64,000 bases of DNA from an uncultured Clostridia bacterium (lineage in GTDB: Bacteria > Bacillota > Clostridia > UMGS1810). Each line of letters opens with the position of its first letter. Within the stretch, counting starts at the first letter, position 1. Below are positions 42,019 to 51,623 of the stretch, one piece after another. The DNA is taken from NCBI GenBank assembly GCA_934481345.1, contig CAKSPF010000002.1, forward strand, positions 310,001 through 374,000, written 5' to 3'. The notes under the pieces are model-generated. The model was not told the origin of the DNA. It made no database searches and was given only the letters and a program-made list of their open reading frames with translations. The translations under genes and the position numbers were made by a program.

Positions 42019-44166
42019 ATGGATGTAAACAAAGGGTTAAATAAGAATTATAAACATACGGACTATGTTTTTGAAAAAACAACGGTTCGCTATGTCATTA
42101 TGAATGACACCAAGGCAGTGTTTATGCTGCTTTTCCCGAATGAGTATTCGGAGAAAATTGTTGATAATTATGAAACGGTAAAACTTCGTGAAAACGGCTT
42201 CCCCAATCACTGTGACTGGTATGCCGGCTCGCTTGTGCACCTGCATCTTTCGCACCACTACACGCCTATGTGTGAGAACAGCTACAAAATGAGCGAGAGC
42301 ACAAAAAAGTTGAAGTTTGAAAGCCAAAAGGTAAACGAAGGCGATAACTACTTTGAGATAGAGACCGTTGTGAAAGCGGACGATGGTTACGGTGCAATTC
42401 ATAGGCTGCGCAATTATAACGGCGAAAACGGATTTGAAGTTTTTACAGAATTTTTCAACAATACCGGAAAGAGTGTTATGCTTGAAATGCTGACTTCCGC
42501 AAGTCTTGACAACCTTTGTATGTTTGACGATGACGACGGCTCAAAAGACTTTATATATCATACCTTTAAAGGCGGCTGGTCAACGGAGGGCAAGCACATT
42601 GAGCGTACGCTCGCTCAGATGAATATGGAAAAATCGTGGGGCGGTTCGTTTGAGTGCGAGAAGATAGGTGCGTTAGGCTCAAAAACCGTGGGCAGATTTT
42701 ACCCGTATGCTGCCATTGAGGACAGGGAGAACGGCTGCATATGGGGAATTAAGTTAAAACACAATGCAACCTGGCAGATTGAACTTTCAAGATGCGGAAC
42801 TCCGCTTTCTCTCTCGGCAGGACTCGGCGATTTTAAGTTTGGTCATTGGAGAAAAATAGTGGAGAACGGCGGATCATATGTTTCCCCCACGGCATACGTT
42901 GCGGTTGCAAAGGGCGGAATTGCCGAGGTTTCAAATGATTTAACCGAGATGAACAACCGTGACATAGACGCATACGGCGAGGAAGGTATGCCCATAATTT
43001 TCAACGACTGGGTAACTCACTGGGGCGATACATCGCACGATAAGCTGATAAGTCTTGCCAACGTGATGAAAAATACTAAGACAAAATACTTTGTTGTGGA
43101 CGACGGCTGGCAGACGGGCGGAGTCGGTGACTGGACTGTGGACACAGAGAAATTCCCCAAGGGGCTTAAAGCATATGCCGACGAAATACGCAGTATGGGT
43201 ATGATACCCGGAATTTGGATGGAATTTGAGTCTGTACGTGACAGGGCAAAAAGATGGGCATCGGAGTACGACAAACTGTATCTTACAAAAGACGGCATAC
43301 CGGTCAATAATGCCGCCTGCAATTCTGCACCCACAAAGTTTTTGGATTTTCGCAAAAAAGAGGTAATCGAATACCTTGACAGGGTTGTTATACAGTTTTT
43401 AAAAGAAAATCACATTGGGTATATGAAGGTTGACTACAACTCGAACATCGGCATAGGCTGTGACGGAGCAGACAGCTTTGGAGAAGGGCTTGTTGAGCAT
43501 ATGAACGGTGTGTATGAGTTCTTTAAAAGAATTAAAGAACAGATACCGGACATTGTAATCGAAAACTGCTCAACCGGCGGTTCAAGGTTAGAGCCCAAAA
43601 TGATGAGCGTTACGGCGATGAGTTCGTTCTCCGATGCTCACGAGAGCATAGATGTGCCCGTCATTGCGGCAAATATGCACTACCTTATTTCGCCGAGACA
43701 GAGCCAGATTTGGTGTGTGCTTAAAGATGATTTTACCGAAAATCATATGCGCTATGTTATAGCGTCAGGATTTTTGGGACGGCTGTGCTGGTCGGGCTAC
43801 ATAGACAAACTTTCCGACTGGCAGCTTGATATGCTCAAAGGTGCGGAAGAGTTTTACGAAAAGGTAAGCGATATAATAAAAGACGGCAGAAGTTATATAT
43901 ACCGTACAGATTTTATAAATAACAGAAAGCCGCAGGGAACGCAGGCGGTTGTGCGATATTCCAAAGACAGGAGCCGTGTCCTTGTTGTGTGTCACTTCTT
44001 TGAAAATGCCAAGGAAATGACGTTAGAATTGGACGGTGATTATGAAATTGAGGACAGTTTATATGAAAACAAATCATCGGTAAATGGCAATATACTTACG
44101 GTCAGAGGAGTAGATACAGACGCAAATGTTTTGATTTTGAAAAAAGCGGAGGAAACGATATGTTAG
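42019..44166 (+). CDS. GH36-type alpha-galactosidase
   Basis: A 715-residue protein without a signal peptide. Residues 1-330 are the beta-sandwich N-terminal domain (with LHLSHHYTPMCENSY), followed by the TIM barrel: FVVDDGWQTGG, MKVDYNSN with D472 as nucleophile, SDAHES with D539 as acid/base, and a C-terminal beta domain. It would remove alpha-1,6-galactosyl groups from galactomannan or galactoglucomannan oligosaccharides in the cytoplasm. The RBS is AAGGGG upstream of ATG 42019. The next gene starts at 44160, 7 bp inside its end, the first of several such overlaps in the operon. Confidence 0.9.
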   Translation: MDVNKGLNKNYKHTDYVFEKTTVRYVIMNDTKAVFMLLFPNEYSEKIVDNYETVKLRENGFPNHCDWYAGSLVHLHLSHHYTPMCENSYKMSESTKKLKFESQKVNEGDNYFEIETVVKADDGYGAIHRLRNYNGENGFEVFTEFFNNTGKSVMLEMLTSASLDNLCMFDDDDGSKDFIYHTFKGGWSTEGKHIERTLAQMNMEKSWGGSFECEKIGALGSKTVGRFYPYAAIEDRENGCIWGIKLKHNATWQIELSRCGTPLSLSAGLGDFKFGHWRKIVENGGSYVSPTAYVAVAKGGIAEVSNDLTEMNNRDIDAYGEEGMPIIFNDWVTHWGDTSHDKLISLANVMKNTKTKYFVVDDGWQTGGVGDWTVDTEKFPKGLKAYADEIRSMGMIPGIWMEFESVRDRAKRWASEYDKLYLTKDGIPVNNAACNSAPTKFLDFRKKEVIEYLDRVVIQFLKENHIGYMKVDYNSNIGIGCDGADSFGEGLVEHMNGVYEFFKRIKEQIPDIVIENCSTGGSRLEPKMMSVTAMSSFSDAHESIDVPVIAANMHYLISPRQSQIWCVLKDDFTENHMRYVIASGFLGRLCWSGYIDKLSDWQLDMLKGAEEFYEKVSDIIKDGRSYIYRTDFINNRKPQGTQAVVRYSKDRSRVLVVCHFFENAKEMTLELDGDYEIEDSLYENKSSVNGNILTVRGVDTDANVLILKKAEETIC

Positions 44167-45575
44167 ATTGCAGCGAGGTAACAGTATCCGGCAATGTTAA
44201 TTTGGATGCCGTAATCTCATTTATGAAAAAGTGCAAAGAAAACAAAACAGACGTTCACTCGTTTGAAATAATTCACGGCGGTGAGGTGAAAGTTAAAGTT
44301 GCTGCTGCGCCATACTCTTTTGAATACAAACAGCAGTTGTACTCGCTGAGCAAGAGCTTTTCGTCTACCGCAATCGGTTTGCTGGCTGACGGCGGTGTCA
44401 TTGACATTGAGGACAGGGTAGTTGATATTTTTCCCGACAAGTGTCCGAATGTAATCGGCGAAAATCTTTCAAAGATGCGCCTGCGCCACTTGCTTTCTAT
44501 GAACACAGGTCACAGCAGATGTCTGCTCAATGATATCCGCAGGGATAAAGAACCGGTTAAATCGTTTTTGAGTTTTGAACCGGACTTTGAGCCGGGAACA
44601 CACTTTTTCTACAACAATGCCGCAACATTTATGCTGTCGGAGATTGTGAGAAAGTATACCGGTATGACGATGTATGACTTTTTGAGTCAAAGACTTTTTG
44701 CTCCGCTCGAAATAGTCGGCACGCATTGGAATGCCTTTGCGGACGGAAACTCGCAAGGTGCGGTCGGACTTCACGCATCGGCGGACGACATTGCAAAACT
44801 CGGACTTTTGTATCTCAATAAGGGTGTGTATAACGGAAAAAGAATACTGTCCGAAAATTGGGTTGAAACCGCAACAAAGGCGTGGTCGGACAACAGCGCA
44901 AACGGCACTCCCGACTGGACAGCCGGTTACGGATTTCAGTTTTGGCGCAATGCTCGTGAAGGGTTCAGAGGAGACGGGGCTTTCGGTCAGCTTTGTATGG
45001 TATTCCCTTCAAAAGATACGGTGTTTGCTGCCGAAGTATATTCCGATGATATGCGGACGGAGATTGACCTTGTGTATGAGCTGATTGATAATCTTTACGG
45101 CAAAAGCAGTTCGACAGTCAACGATTTGCAAAAGTTTGCAGACGGTTACAATAAACCCTTTGAGTATGCGGACGGAAAAATTACGGACAATCTGTACAGA
45201 TGTGACGAAAATGCCTTTGGCATAACCTTTGTAAAATTTGACACAAATGATGATTGTATAAACTTGAATTTCAGCGACGGCACGCAGTGGCAGACAATGA
45301 AATTCGGCAAAAATATCTTTTGCGAAAATAATATATTCATTAAAAAGCTGAAACCGACGCTTGAAGACCTTGCCGGTCACGACGAAAAGGAGAACGTTCA
45401 TTTTGCCGGTTGCTGCACATTTGACAGAGAGGGTTTGCATTTGTGTTTTAATTATCTTGATAATCCGCACGTGGACGAGTATATATGCAGATTTGACGGG
45501 AACTCATTTGAGATGCGAAAAGTAAAAGACGCCGAGTTTTGTTATAACGCTGAAATGCGAGGGGTTTGTTTATGA
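44160..45575 (+). CDS. Serine hydrolase, beta-lactamase/esterase class C-like
   Basis: A 471-residue protein of the beta-lactamase superfamily. SLSKSF gives the SxxK motif with nucleophile S62 and K65, YNN at 151-153 is the second motif, and HASADDIAKLGLLYL follows in the usual place. An about 130-residue C-terminal beta domain (from 340 on) is added. No signal peptide, so it acts on an imported substrate. Such enzymes within sugar operons are often esterases; with the neighbouring SGNH hydrolases it may remove acyl groups from oligosaccharides. A beta-lactamase function is unlikely because it is cytoplasmic and in a glycan operon. It overlaps both neighbouring genes by a few bases. Confidence 0.8.
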   Translation: MLDCSEVTVSGNVNLDAVISFMKKCKENKTDVHSFEIIHGGEVKVKVAAAPYSFEYKQQLYSLSKSFSSTAIGLLADGGVIDIEDRVVDIFPDKCPNVIGENLSKMRLRHLLSMNTGHSRCLLNDIRRDKEPVKSFLSFEPDFEPGTHFFYNNAATFMLSEIVRKYTGMTMYDFLSQRLFAPLEIVGTHWNAFADGNSQGAVGLHASADDIAKLGLLYLNKGVYNGKRILSENWVETATKAWSDNSANGTPDWTAGYGFQFWRNAREGFRGDGAFGQLCMVFPSKDTVFAAEVYSDDMRTEIDLVYELIDNLYGKSSSTVNDLQKFADGYNKPFEYADGKITDNLYRCDENAFGITFVKFDTNDDCINLNFSDGTQWQTMKFGKNIFCENNIFIKKLKPTLEDLAGHDEKENVHFAGCCTFDREGLHLCFNYLDNPHVDEYICRFDGNSFEMRKVKDAEFCYNAEMRGVCL

Positions 45576-46972
45576 ATTTATATCCATACATAAAAACAGA
45601 TAACGAGAAAATAAACACCGCATATCATATTGCTATATCCGACCTGTACGGAAATATAAAACCGTATAGGGGAGGGCTTTTGGAAAGTGAAACACCGGTA
45701 ATTATAGCCGGTATGGGTTACTGCACGCCGTGGACAAGAGATGCCGCCATAAATACCGTAAATGCCGGGGCGCTGCTTTTCCCCGATGCAGCAAAGAGCA
45801 CCTTGCTTTCGGTTCTTAAAAAAGAGAACGGCAAAGTATTAATTGACGGTGAATATTGGGACTCAATAATATGGGTGTGGGGTGCCTGGCACGAATATTT
45901 GCTCACGGGTGACAGAGAGTTTTTAAAAACGACATATGAGGCGGCAATAAATACTCTTGAATTTTTTGAAAACACGGAATTTGACGAGCAGCTTAATCTA
46001 TTTCGTGGTCCGGCGTGCTACGGTGACGGCGTTGCCGCATATCCCGATATTTATGCAAAACCGGGCGAAAGCGGAATTAAGGCATTCGCCGAGGAATGCA
46101 GAGAGCTGTGTGCCGATAAAGGCGTCGGAATACCTATGTTTGCACTTTCGACAAACTGCTTGTATTACAAAGCATACATAACGGCGGATAAAATGGCATC
46201 AGAACTCGGCTTGCCCGCAATTTACACAGAAAAGGCCGAAAAAATGAAAATGGCAATAAATACTTATTTTTGGTCAGCAGAAAATGAGAAGTACAGATAT
46301 CTGATAGACGATTTCGGCGGCTGCGATTACGATGAGGGTATGGGTAATTCATTTGTTTTGCTCTTTGGCATTGCAGATAAAGAAAAAGCTGAAAAGGTTT
46401 TAAAAAATCAGCATATTACAGATTACGGCATACCGTGCGTGTATCCGTCGTTTTCGCGTTACAAGGGCGGCTACGGCAGACACAGCGGAACGGTATGGCC
46501 GCACATTCAGACATTTTGGGCAGGTGCGGCGGCGATAGGCGGCAGATACGATCTCTTTGACAAAGAGTTTAACATGCTGACCGACTGCTCTGTCCGTGAC
46601 GGGTATTTCTCGGAGATTTATCACCCAGACACGGGCGAGAGGTACGGAGGACTTCAAGAGGACAAAAAACAGGGCATAAGGCTTTGGGAGTCCGAGAAAA
46701 AACAGACTTGGAGCGCAACGGGATATTTGCATATGATGTTTTGCAATATTGCCGGAATGAGGTTTGAAAAGGACGGTGTCCGATTTGCCACGTATGTTCC
46801 AAGTGGTATAAACAATATAGAAATCGGTAATCTGTGTATCCGAGGCTGTAACATAGACATCAGCATAAGCGGAAACGGAAGTAGGATAAAGAGTTTTACG
46901 GTAAACGGCAAAAATGCAGATAATTTTATAAACTTTGGCGGCGACAAAGAGATAACAATTATAATGGAATAA
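45572..46972 (+). CDS. Alpha/alpha-toroid glycoside hydrolase (MGH1/GH63-like)
   Basis: A 466-residue protein starting at ATG 45572, which shares ATGA with the stop of the previous gene. It has repeated helical hairpins with conserved segments CTPWTRDAAINTVNAGALL, GRHSGTVWPHIQTFWAGAA and EYWDSIIWVWGAWHEYLL. Acidic residues in TRDA and WDS and the late SEIYHPDTG segment are plausible catalytic positions of an inverting (alpha/alpha)6 hydrolase such as the GH63/mannosylglycerate-hydrolase-like group. I cannot name the substrate. It sits between the serine hydrolase and the GH130 phosphorylase, so it likely acts on a mannose- or glucose-containing oligosaccharide. Confidence 0.7.
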   Translation: MNLYPYIKTDNEKINTAYHIAISDLYGNIKPYRGGLLESETPVIIAGMGYCTPWTRDAAINTVNAGALLFPDAAKSTLLSVLKKENGKVLIDGEYWDSIIWVWGAWHEYLLTGDREFLKTTYEAAINTLEFFENTEFDEQLNLFRGPACYGDGVAAYPDIYAKPGESGIKAFAEECRELCADKGVGIPMFALSTNCLYYKAYITADKMASELGLPAIYTEKAEKMKMAINTYFWSAENEKYRYLIDDFGGCDYDEGMGNSFVLLFGIADKEKAEKVLKNQHITDYGIPCVYPSFSRYKGGYGRHSGTVWPHIQTFWAGAAAIGGRYDLFDKEFNMLTDCSVRDGYFSEIYHPDTGERYGGLQEDKKQGIRLWESEKKQTWSATGYLHMMFCNIAGMRFEKDGVRFATYVPSGINNIEIGNLCIRGCNIDISISGNGSRIKSFTVNGKNADNFINFGGDKEITIIME

Positions 46973-46986
46973 ATGGGGATATTGAT

Positions 46987-48132
46987 ATGAGAGAAAATGT
47001 AAAAATTTTAAAATCTAAGCACAAAGACTTGATTGAGAGGAAGAACAAAATTAACGAGAACTGGTACAACGGAATTTTTGACAGATACGAAAATCCCGTG
47101 CTCACAAATGAGCATATTCCGCTTGAATGGAGATACGATTTAAACGAGAAAACAAATCCGTATCTTTTGGAACGCATCGGAGTAAATGCCGTGTTTAACT
47201 CGGGTGCTATATACTTAGACGGCAAGTATGTCCTTATTGCCCGTGTCGAGGGGTACGACAGAAAATCATTCTTTGCCGTTGCCCGTTCCGATAACGGTGT
47301 GGATAACTTTGTGTTTGACAAATATCCCGTAAGACTGCCCAAATACGGCGAGGACGATACAAACGTCTATGATATGCGTTTGACGCAGCACGAGGACGGC
47401 TGGATTTACGGATTGTTCTGCTCGGAGAGAAAGGATAAGACCGTGGACGATACCTCATCTGCGGTTGCAAAATGCGGAATTGTCCGTACAAAGGACTTAA
47501 TCAACTGGGATAGACTTCCCGACCTCGATACAAAGTATCAACAGAGGAACGTTGTTCTCCATCCGGAATTTGTAGACGGTAAATATATGCTCTATACCAG
47601 ACCTTCCGACGGCTTTATAGACGTCGGCTCGGGCGGCGGAATAGGGTGTGCACTGGTTGACAGTATGGAAAATGCAAAAATAACCGAGGAGAACATAATT
47701 GAAAAAAGAGTTTACCACACTATAAAGGAAGTTAAGAACGGGGCAGGTGCACCACCGATAAAGACAAATGACGGCTGGCTGCACATTGCACACGGCGTCA
47801 GAAACACTGCGGCAGGACTGAGGTATGTTCTGTATTGCTTTATGACGGACTTAAAAGACACGCAAAAGGTTATATACACTCCCGGCGGATATTTTCTTGC
47901 ACCGCTCGGTAGCGAGAGGGTAGGAGATGTGTCAAACGTAGTGTTTACAAACGGAGCAATAGAAAAGGACGGGGATATTTACATATACTATGCTTCGTCT
48001 GACACAAGACTTCACGTTGCAACAACAACGGTTGAAAAAATGGTTGACTATTGTAAAAATACACCAAAGGACGGTTATACAACACATACAAGCGTTGAAA
48101 ATATCTGTAAGTTGATTGATATGAATAAATAA
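46987..48132 (+). CDS. GH130-type beta-mannoside phosphorylase
   Basis: A 381-residue five-bladed beta-propeller enzyme. Typical GH130 elements are RVEGYDRKSFFAVARSDNG, NVYDMRLTQHEDG with D129 as the likely acid, HPEFVDGKYMLYTRPSDGF and NGAGAPPIKTNDGWL. GH130 enzymes of this type (mannosylglucose or mannobiose phosphorylases) use phosphate to release alpha-D-mannose 1-phosphate from beta-1,4-mannosides. There is no signal peptide. With the GH36 alpha-galactosidase upstream and the phosphohexomutase downstream it fits the central step of galactoglucomannan use. The length supports the mannosylglucose subgroup, but the subgroup call is not firm. Confidence 0.85.
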   Translation: MRENVKILKSKHKDLIERKNKINENWYNGIFDRYENPVLTNEHIPLEWRYDLNEKTNPYLLERIGVNAVFNSGAIYLDGKYVLIARVEGYDRKSFFAVARSDNGVDNFVFDKYPVRLPKYGEDDTNVYDMRLTQHEDGWIYGLFCSERKDKTVDDTSSAVAKCGIVRTKDLINWDRLPDLDTKYQQRNVVLHPEFVDGKYMLYTRPSDGFIDVGSGGGIGCALVDSMENAKITEENIIEKRVYHTIKEVKNGAGAPPIKTNDGWLHIAHGVRNTAAGLRYVLYCFMTDLKDTQKVIYTPGGYFLAPLGSERVGDVSNVVFTNGAIEKDGDIYIYYASSDTRLHVATTTVEKMVDYCKNTPKDGYTTHTSVENICKLIDMNK

Positions 48133-48168
48133 ACAGCCTTATATTGAAAAAATGATGAGGGGTTATAA

Positions 48169-49365
48169 ATGGATACATTAGAATATATTTTAACTCATTT
48201 TAATGATTGTGTAAAAGAAAATCGCTCGGACAACGGGAATTTTATTGGGTTACCGTACCCGTATACAGTACCGGCAATAGGGTATTTTGATAATATGTAT
48301 TATTGGGATACATATTTTACAAATGTAGGTCTATTTGTTTGCGGATGCGCACATCAGGCAAAAAACAATGTAGATAATATGCTGTATCTTGTCGACAAAT
48401 ACGGATTTATGCCAAATGGAAACAGGACATTTTTTCTTTCGCGCTCGCAACCGCCGTTTTTATCGGAAATGGTTAAGGATGTCTACGAGTACTACAAGGA
48501 TCCTGTGTGGCTTAAATCGGCATATGAAGGATTGAATAAAGAGTACAATTTTTGGCAGACAGGAAGGATTACGGGAATCGGTCTGAATCAGTACGGCGGC
48601 TGCATTGACAACGAAAATGAATTTTGCAATTCTTTTGTGGAAAGAGTGGGGTATAATCCCGAGATTGAATCAAGCTGTCTTGCAAGGCATTCAATCGCTC
48701 AAATGGAAAGCGGCTGGGATATAAGTCCGAGAATGGGGTGCGAATCATATAATTGCTGCGAAGTGGATTTAAATTCTCTGTTATATATGCATGAAAAAAA
48801 TATGGAGTATTTTTCACTTGTGCTCAAAAATAATGATGAGGACAAATGGCATAACGCTGCCGAAATACGGAAAGAATTAATGTGCAAATATATGTACAAT
48901 GAGGACAATATGCCATACGATTATAATTTTCAAAAAAAATGCTTGTGTGATGTGTACTCGGCGGCAGCCTTTTATCCGATGTTTGCAAAATGCGCCTCGG
49001 AAAAACAGGCAAAAAGCATTGCAGATAACATCGATATACTTGAATATGCGTACGGTATATCCGCATGTGCAGATAACAATGTCAAAGGAGTATACCAATG
49101 GAATTACCCCAATGGTTGGGCGTGTTTGCAATACATTGCGGCAAAAGGTCTTGCCAATTACGGATATCACGACGACGCAATCAGAATAATAAAAAAGTAT
49201 GTTGCGGCTATTGACAAAATTTATGGTGATACCGGTAAGCTGTGGGAAAAATACAATGTCACAGACGGAAGTATAAATGTTGTAAATGAATACGAAATGC
49301 CTGAAATGATGGGATGGACGGCAGGAGTGTATTTGTGGTGTCTGGATTATCTGAAAAGGGCATAA
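48169..49365 (+). CDS. GH37-like trehalase-family hydrolase
   Basis: A 398-residue alpha/alpha-toroid protein of the trehalase (GH37) type. Conserved segments are YYWDTYFTNVGL near the start, MPNGNRTFFLSRSQPP, ESGWDISPRM (with the catalytic Asp in GWD), VYQWNYPNGWACLQY and the tail ending in EYEMPEMMGWTAGVYLW with the catalytic Glu. It starts at ATG 48169 behind GAGGGG and has no signal peptide. Known GH37 enzymes split alpha,alpha-trehalose, but it sits in an oligosaccharide operon, so it may act on a different alpha-linked sugar. Its A+T content looks higher than that of the four genes before it. Confidence 0.75.
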   Translation: MDTLEYILTHFNDCVKENRSDNGNFIGLPYPYTVPAIGYFDNMYYWDTYFTNVGLFVCGCAHQAKNNVDNMLYLVDKYGFMPNGNRTFFLSRSQPPFLSEMVKDVYEYYKDPVWLKSAYEGLNKEYNFWQTGRITGIGLNQYGGCIDNENEFCNSFVERVGYNPEIESSCLARHSIAQMESGWDISPRMGCESYNCCEVDLNSLLYMHEKNMEYFSLVLKNNDEDKWHNAAEIRKELMCKYMYNEDNMPYDYNFQKKCLCDVYSAAAFYPMFAKCASEKQAKSIADNIDILEYAYGISACADNNVKGVYQWNYPNGWACLQYIAAKGLANYGYHDDAIRIIKKYVAAIDKIYGDTGKLWEKYNVTDGSINVVNEYEMPEMMGWTAGVYLWCLDYLKRA

Positions 49366-49415
49366 GGTATACAATAATTTATTGAAATGAAATATATGGA
49401 ATTGAGGTATCGAAT

Positions 49416-50477
49416 ATGGATAAACGTGAATTTGCAGATGCAAACTTTATCACAATTAAGGCAAAAAAATCGGAGTATGACTACCGCAATTACAGCGAAT
49501 TTGATTTGGAGGGTTTCTTGTTTTTTGAGGAAAACGAAGGGAATTTTTACAGACTTCCAAACAGAATTTTAAAAAACTGCACCGAAAATATGCAGGAGGT
49601 AGCAAAAAATTCTTCCGGCGGAGTTTTGAAATTCCGAACTAATTCAAAAAAACTGACCATTCACTGCGATTATGAATACCACCGTTGTTCATCATCTTTG
49701 TCACAGCTTTCGGACGCAGGATTTGATTTGTATCTGATAAAAAATGGCAAGTATGAATTTATGCATTGCTTTTATCCTTCTACAGAAGATGAAGTCCTTG
49801 ATATGGAGGGAGTTATTTCCGACAGTGATGAAATTAGGGAATACGCTTTATACCTTCCGTTATTTTCAACAATCAGCGATTTTGATATCGGAGTATTAAA
49901 GGGAAGTGTGATTGAAAAAAGCAAGGATATAAAAGAAAGAAAAAAGCTGTTAGTATACGGCTCGTCAATTTCGCAGGGGGCGTGTGCATCAAGACCGGGG
50001 ATAACTTATGCTGCCATCACCGCTCGAAGAATGGGTTTTGAACTTTTTAACTGCGGATATTCGGGAAACTGCCGGGGCGAGCTGGTAATTGCCGATGAAT
50101 TTGCAAAAAAGGATTTTGATTGTTTTATATACGAATACGATCATAATGCTCCCGATCCGGATTTTTTGCGTAAAACACATAAACAGTTCTATGATAGAAT
50201 TCGCAGTGCAAAGCCTAATGTGCCAATTATTATTGTATCACGTCCTGATTTTAATTTACATAACCAAGGGACGGAAGCGGAAAGAAACAGAATTGTACTC
50301 AATACGTATAACAATGCTGTGACAGACGGCGACAAAAATGTTTATTTTGTTGATTTACGCAAGGCATTTGATAACTATGAACGTTCCGATCTTACGACTG
50401 ACAAAGTGCATCCGAATGACTTTGGCATTTCCGTGATTGCGGATTGTATTTGCAAAGTTATGCAAACTATTTTTTGA
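49416..50477 (+). CDS. SGNH/GDSL hydrolase with N-terminal beta-sandwich (esterase)
   Basis: A 353-residue protein. Residues 1-165 form a beta-sandwich-like N-terminal domain. The hydrolase domain starts with LLVYGSSISQGAC (block I, Ser nucleophile in GSSIS), then GYSGNCRGE (block II, Gly), DHNAPD (block III, Asn) and DKVHPNDFG (block V, catalytic Asp and His). There is no signal peptide. Esterases with this layout remove acetyl groups from hemicellulose or pectin fragments (CE2/CE20-like). Together with the SGNH gene at 52536 it would deacetylate imported oligosaccharides of the operon. Confidence 0.8.
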   Translation: MDKREFADANFITIKAKKSEYDYRNYSEFDLEGFLFFEENEGNFYRLPNRILKNCTENMQEVAKNSSGGVLKFRTNSKKLTIHCDYEYHRCSSSLSQLSDAGFDLYLIKNGKYEFMHCFYPSTEDEVLDMEGVISDSDEIREYALYLPLFSTISDFDIGVLKGSVIEKSKDIKERKKLLVYGSSISQGACASRPGITYAAITARRMGFELFNCGYSGNCRGELVIADEFAKKDFDCFIYEYDHNAPDPDFLRKTHKQFYDRIRSAKPNVPIIIVSRPDFNLHNQGTEAERNRIVLNTYNNAVTDGDKNVYFVDLRKAFDNYERSDLTTDKVHPNDFGISVIADCICKVMQTIF

Positions 50478-50534
50478 GAGTCTGTAACGACATAATTGAC
50501 GAATTTATATTTATTGAAAGGTTAAGGTGACATA

Positions 50535-51623
50535 ATGATGAAGTTTAACGGTTTTGAAAAAGGTATGGGTATCGGAGGCTGGCTTACAAACTACAAGCGC
50601 TTTAATGTATTGCCCGAAAATCGTCGTATGGATTTGACGGTCGGAGACTTTGAGCATTTTAATTCGTATATAACGGAGAATGATGTAAAGTATATAGCTT
50701 CTCTCGGATTAGATCACATAAGGCTCGGATTTGACCAGATAGTTGTGGAAGAAAGTCCGTATGTATACCGAGAAAGCATAATGCAGCTCATAGAAAAATT
50801 TGTGTGTAATTGCCGTAAGTATAAGTTGAATGTGGTTTTAAATCTGCATAAGGCTGTTGGAAACTATTGTGACATAGCTGAAAGCAAAAGTTTGCTTGAC
50901 GATTCCGAGTTGCAAAAAAGATTTATTGCTATGTGGGAATATTTTGAAAAATATTTTAAGGATTTCCCTGAGGTTGCATTTGAACTGCTAAATGAGGTTC
51001 GTGACACTGATTCATCCAAGTGGAATGAGCTTGCCGAAAAAACACTTAAAAGCATTCGCAGCATAAATCCTGAAAGAAAAGTAATAATCGGAAGCACCCT
51101 TTGGAATAATGTAAACACACTTAAAGATTTAAAACTGTATGATGATAAAAATGTTATTTATACATTCCACACATATGAGCCATTTTCATTTACACACCAG
51201 CAGGGAGTTCTTATGGACGGACCGATGTATTATAACAGAAAAATGCCATATCCGGGTGATATAGAAAGATATCGTGATTATGAAAAGGTAGTGGGAAATA
51301 ACGAGAAATCATACGAAGGATTTGATGCGATGGATAAAAACTTCATACATAAAAATCTGCAGCCTGCCGTTGATTTTATGAAAAATAATCCCGATAAAAT
51401 TTTGTGGTGCGGTGAGTTTGGAACGATACGTCACTGCAAATTGGAATGGCGTGAAAATTGGATGCACGATGTTATAGAATTTTTTATTGACAACAACATT
51501 CCGTATTGTGTATGGAATTATCTCAGCACTCCGAATGACGGCAACCGTTTTAGCCTTGTTGATGATGATACAAGACAGATACTCAGCGATAATCTTGCAA
51601 AAATAATAAGAGGCGAAGTATGA
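50535..51623 (+). CDS. GH5-type glycoside hydrolase, intracellular
   Basis: A 362-residue TIM barrel without signal peptide. FELLNEVRD has E154 as acid/base and CGEFGTIRH has E293 as nucleophile, the GH5 pattern. Other supports are HIRLGFDQIV after strand 2 and HTYEPFSFTHQ near strand 7. It starts at ATG 50535 (ATG 50538 also possible) with AAGGTTAAGGTGAC upstream, a weak ribosome site. Being cytoplasmic, it probably hydrolyses short beta-mannosyl or beta-glucosyl oligosaccharides, complementing the GH130 phosphorylase. The next gene overlaps its stop by an ATGA. Confidence 0.85.
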   Translation: MMKFNGFEKGMGIGGWLTNYKRFNVLPENRRMDLTVGDFEHFNSYITENDVKYIASLGLDHIRLGFDQIVVEESPYVYRESIMQLIEKFVCNCRKYKLNVVLNLHKAVGNYCDIAESKSLLDDSELQKRFIAMWEYFEKYFKDFPEVAFELLNEVRDTDSSKWNELAEKTLKSIRSINPERKVIIGSTLWNNVNTLKDLKLYDDKNVIYTFHTYEPFSFTHQQGVLMDGPMYYNRKMPYPGDIERYRDYEKVVGNNEKSYEGFDAMDKNFIHKNLQPAVDFMKNNPDKILWCGEFGTIRHCKLEWRENWMHDVIEFFIDNNIPYCVWNYLSTPNDGNRFSLVDDDTRQILSDNLAKIIRGEV

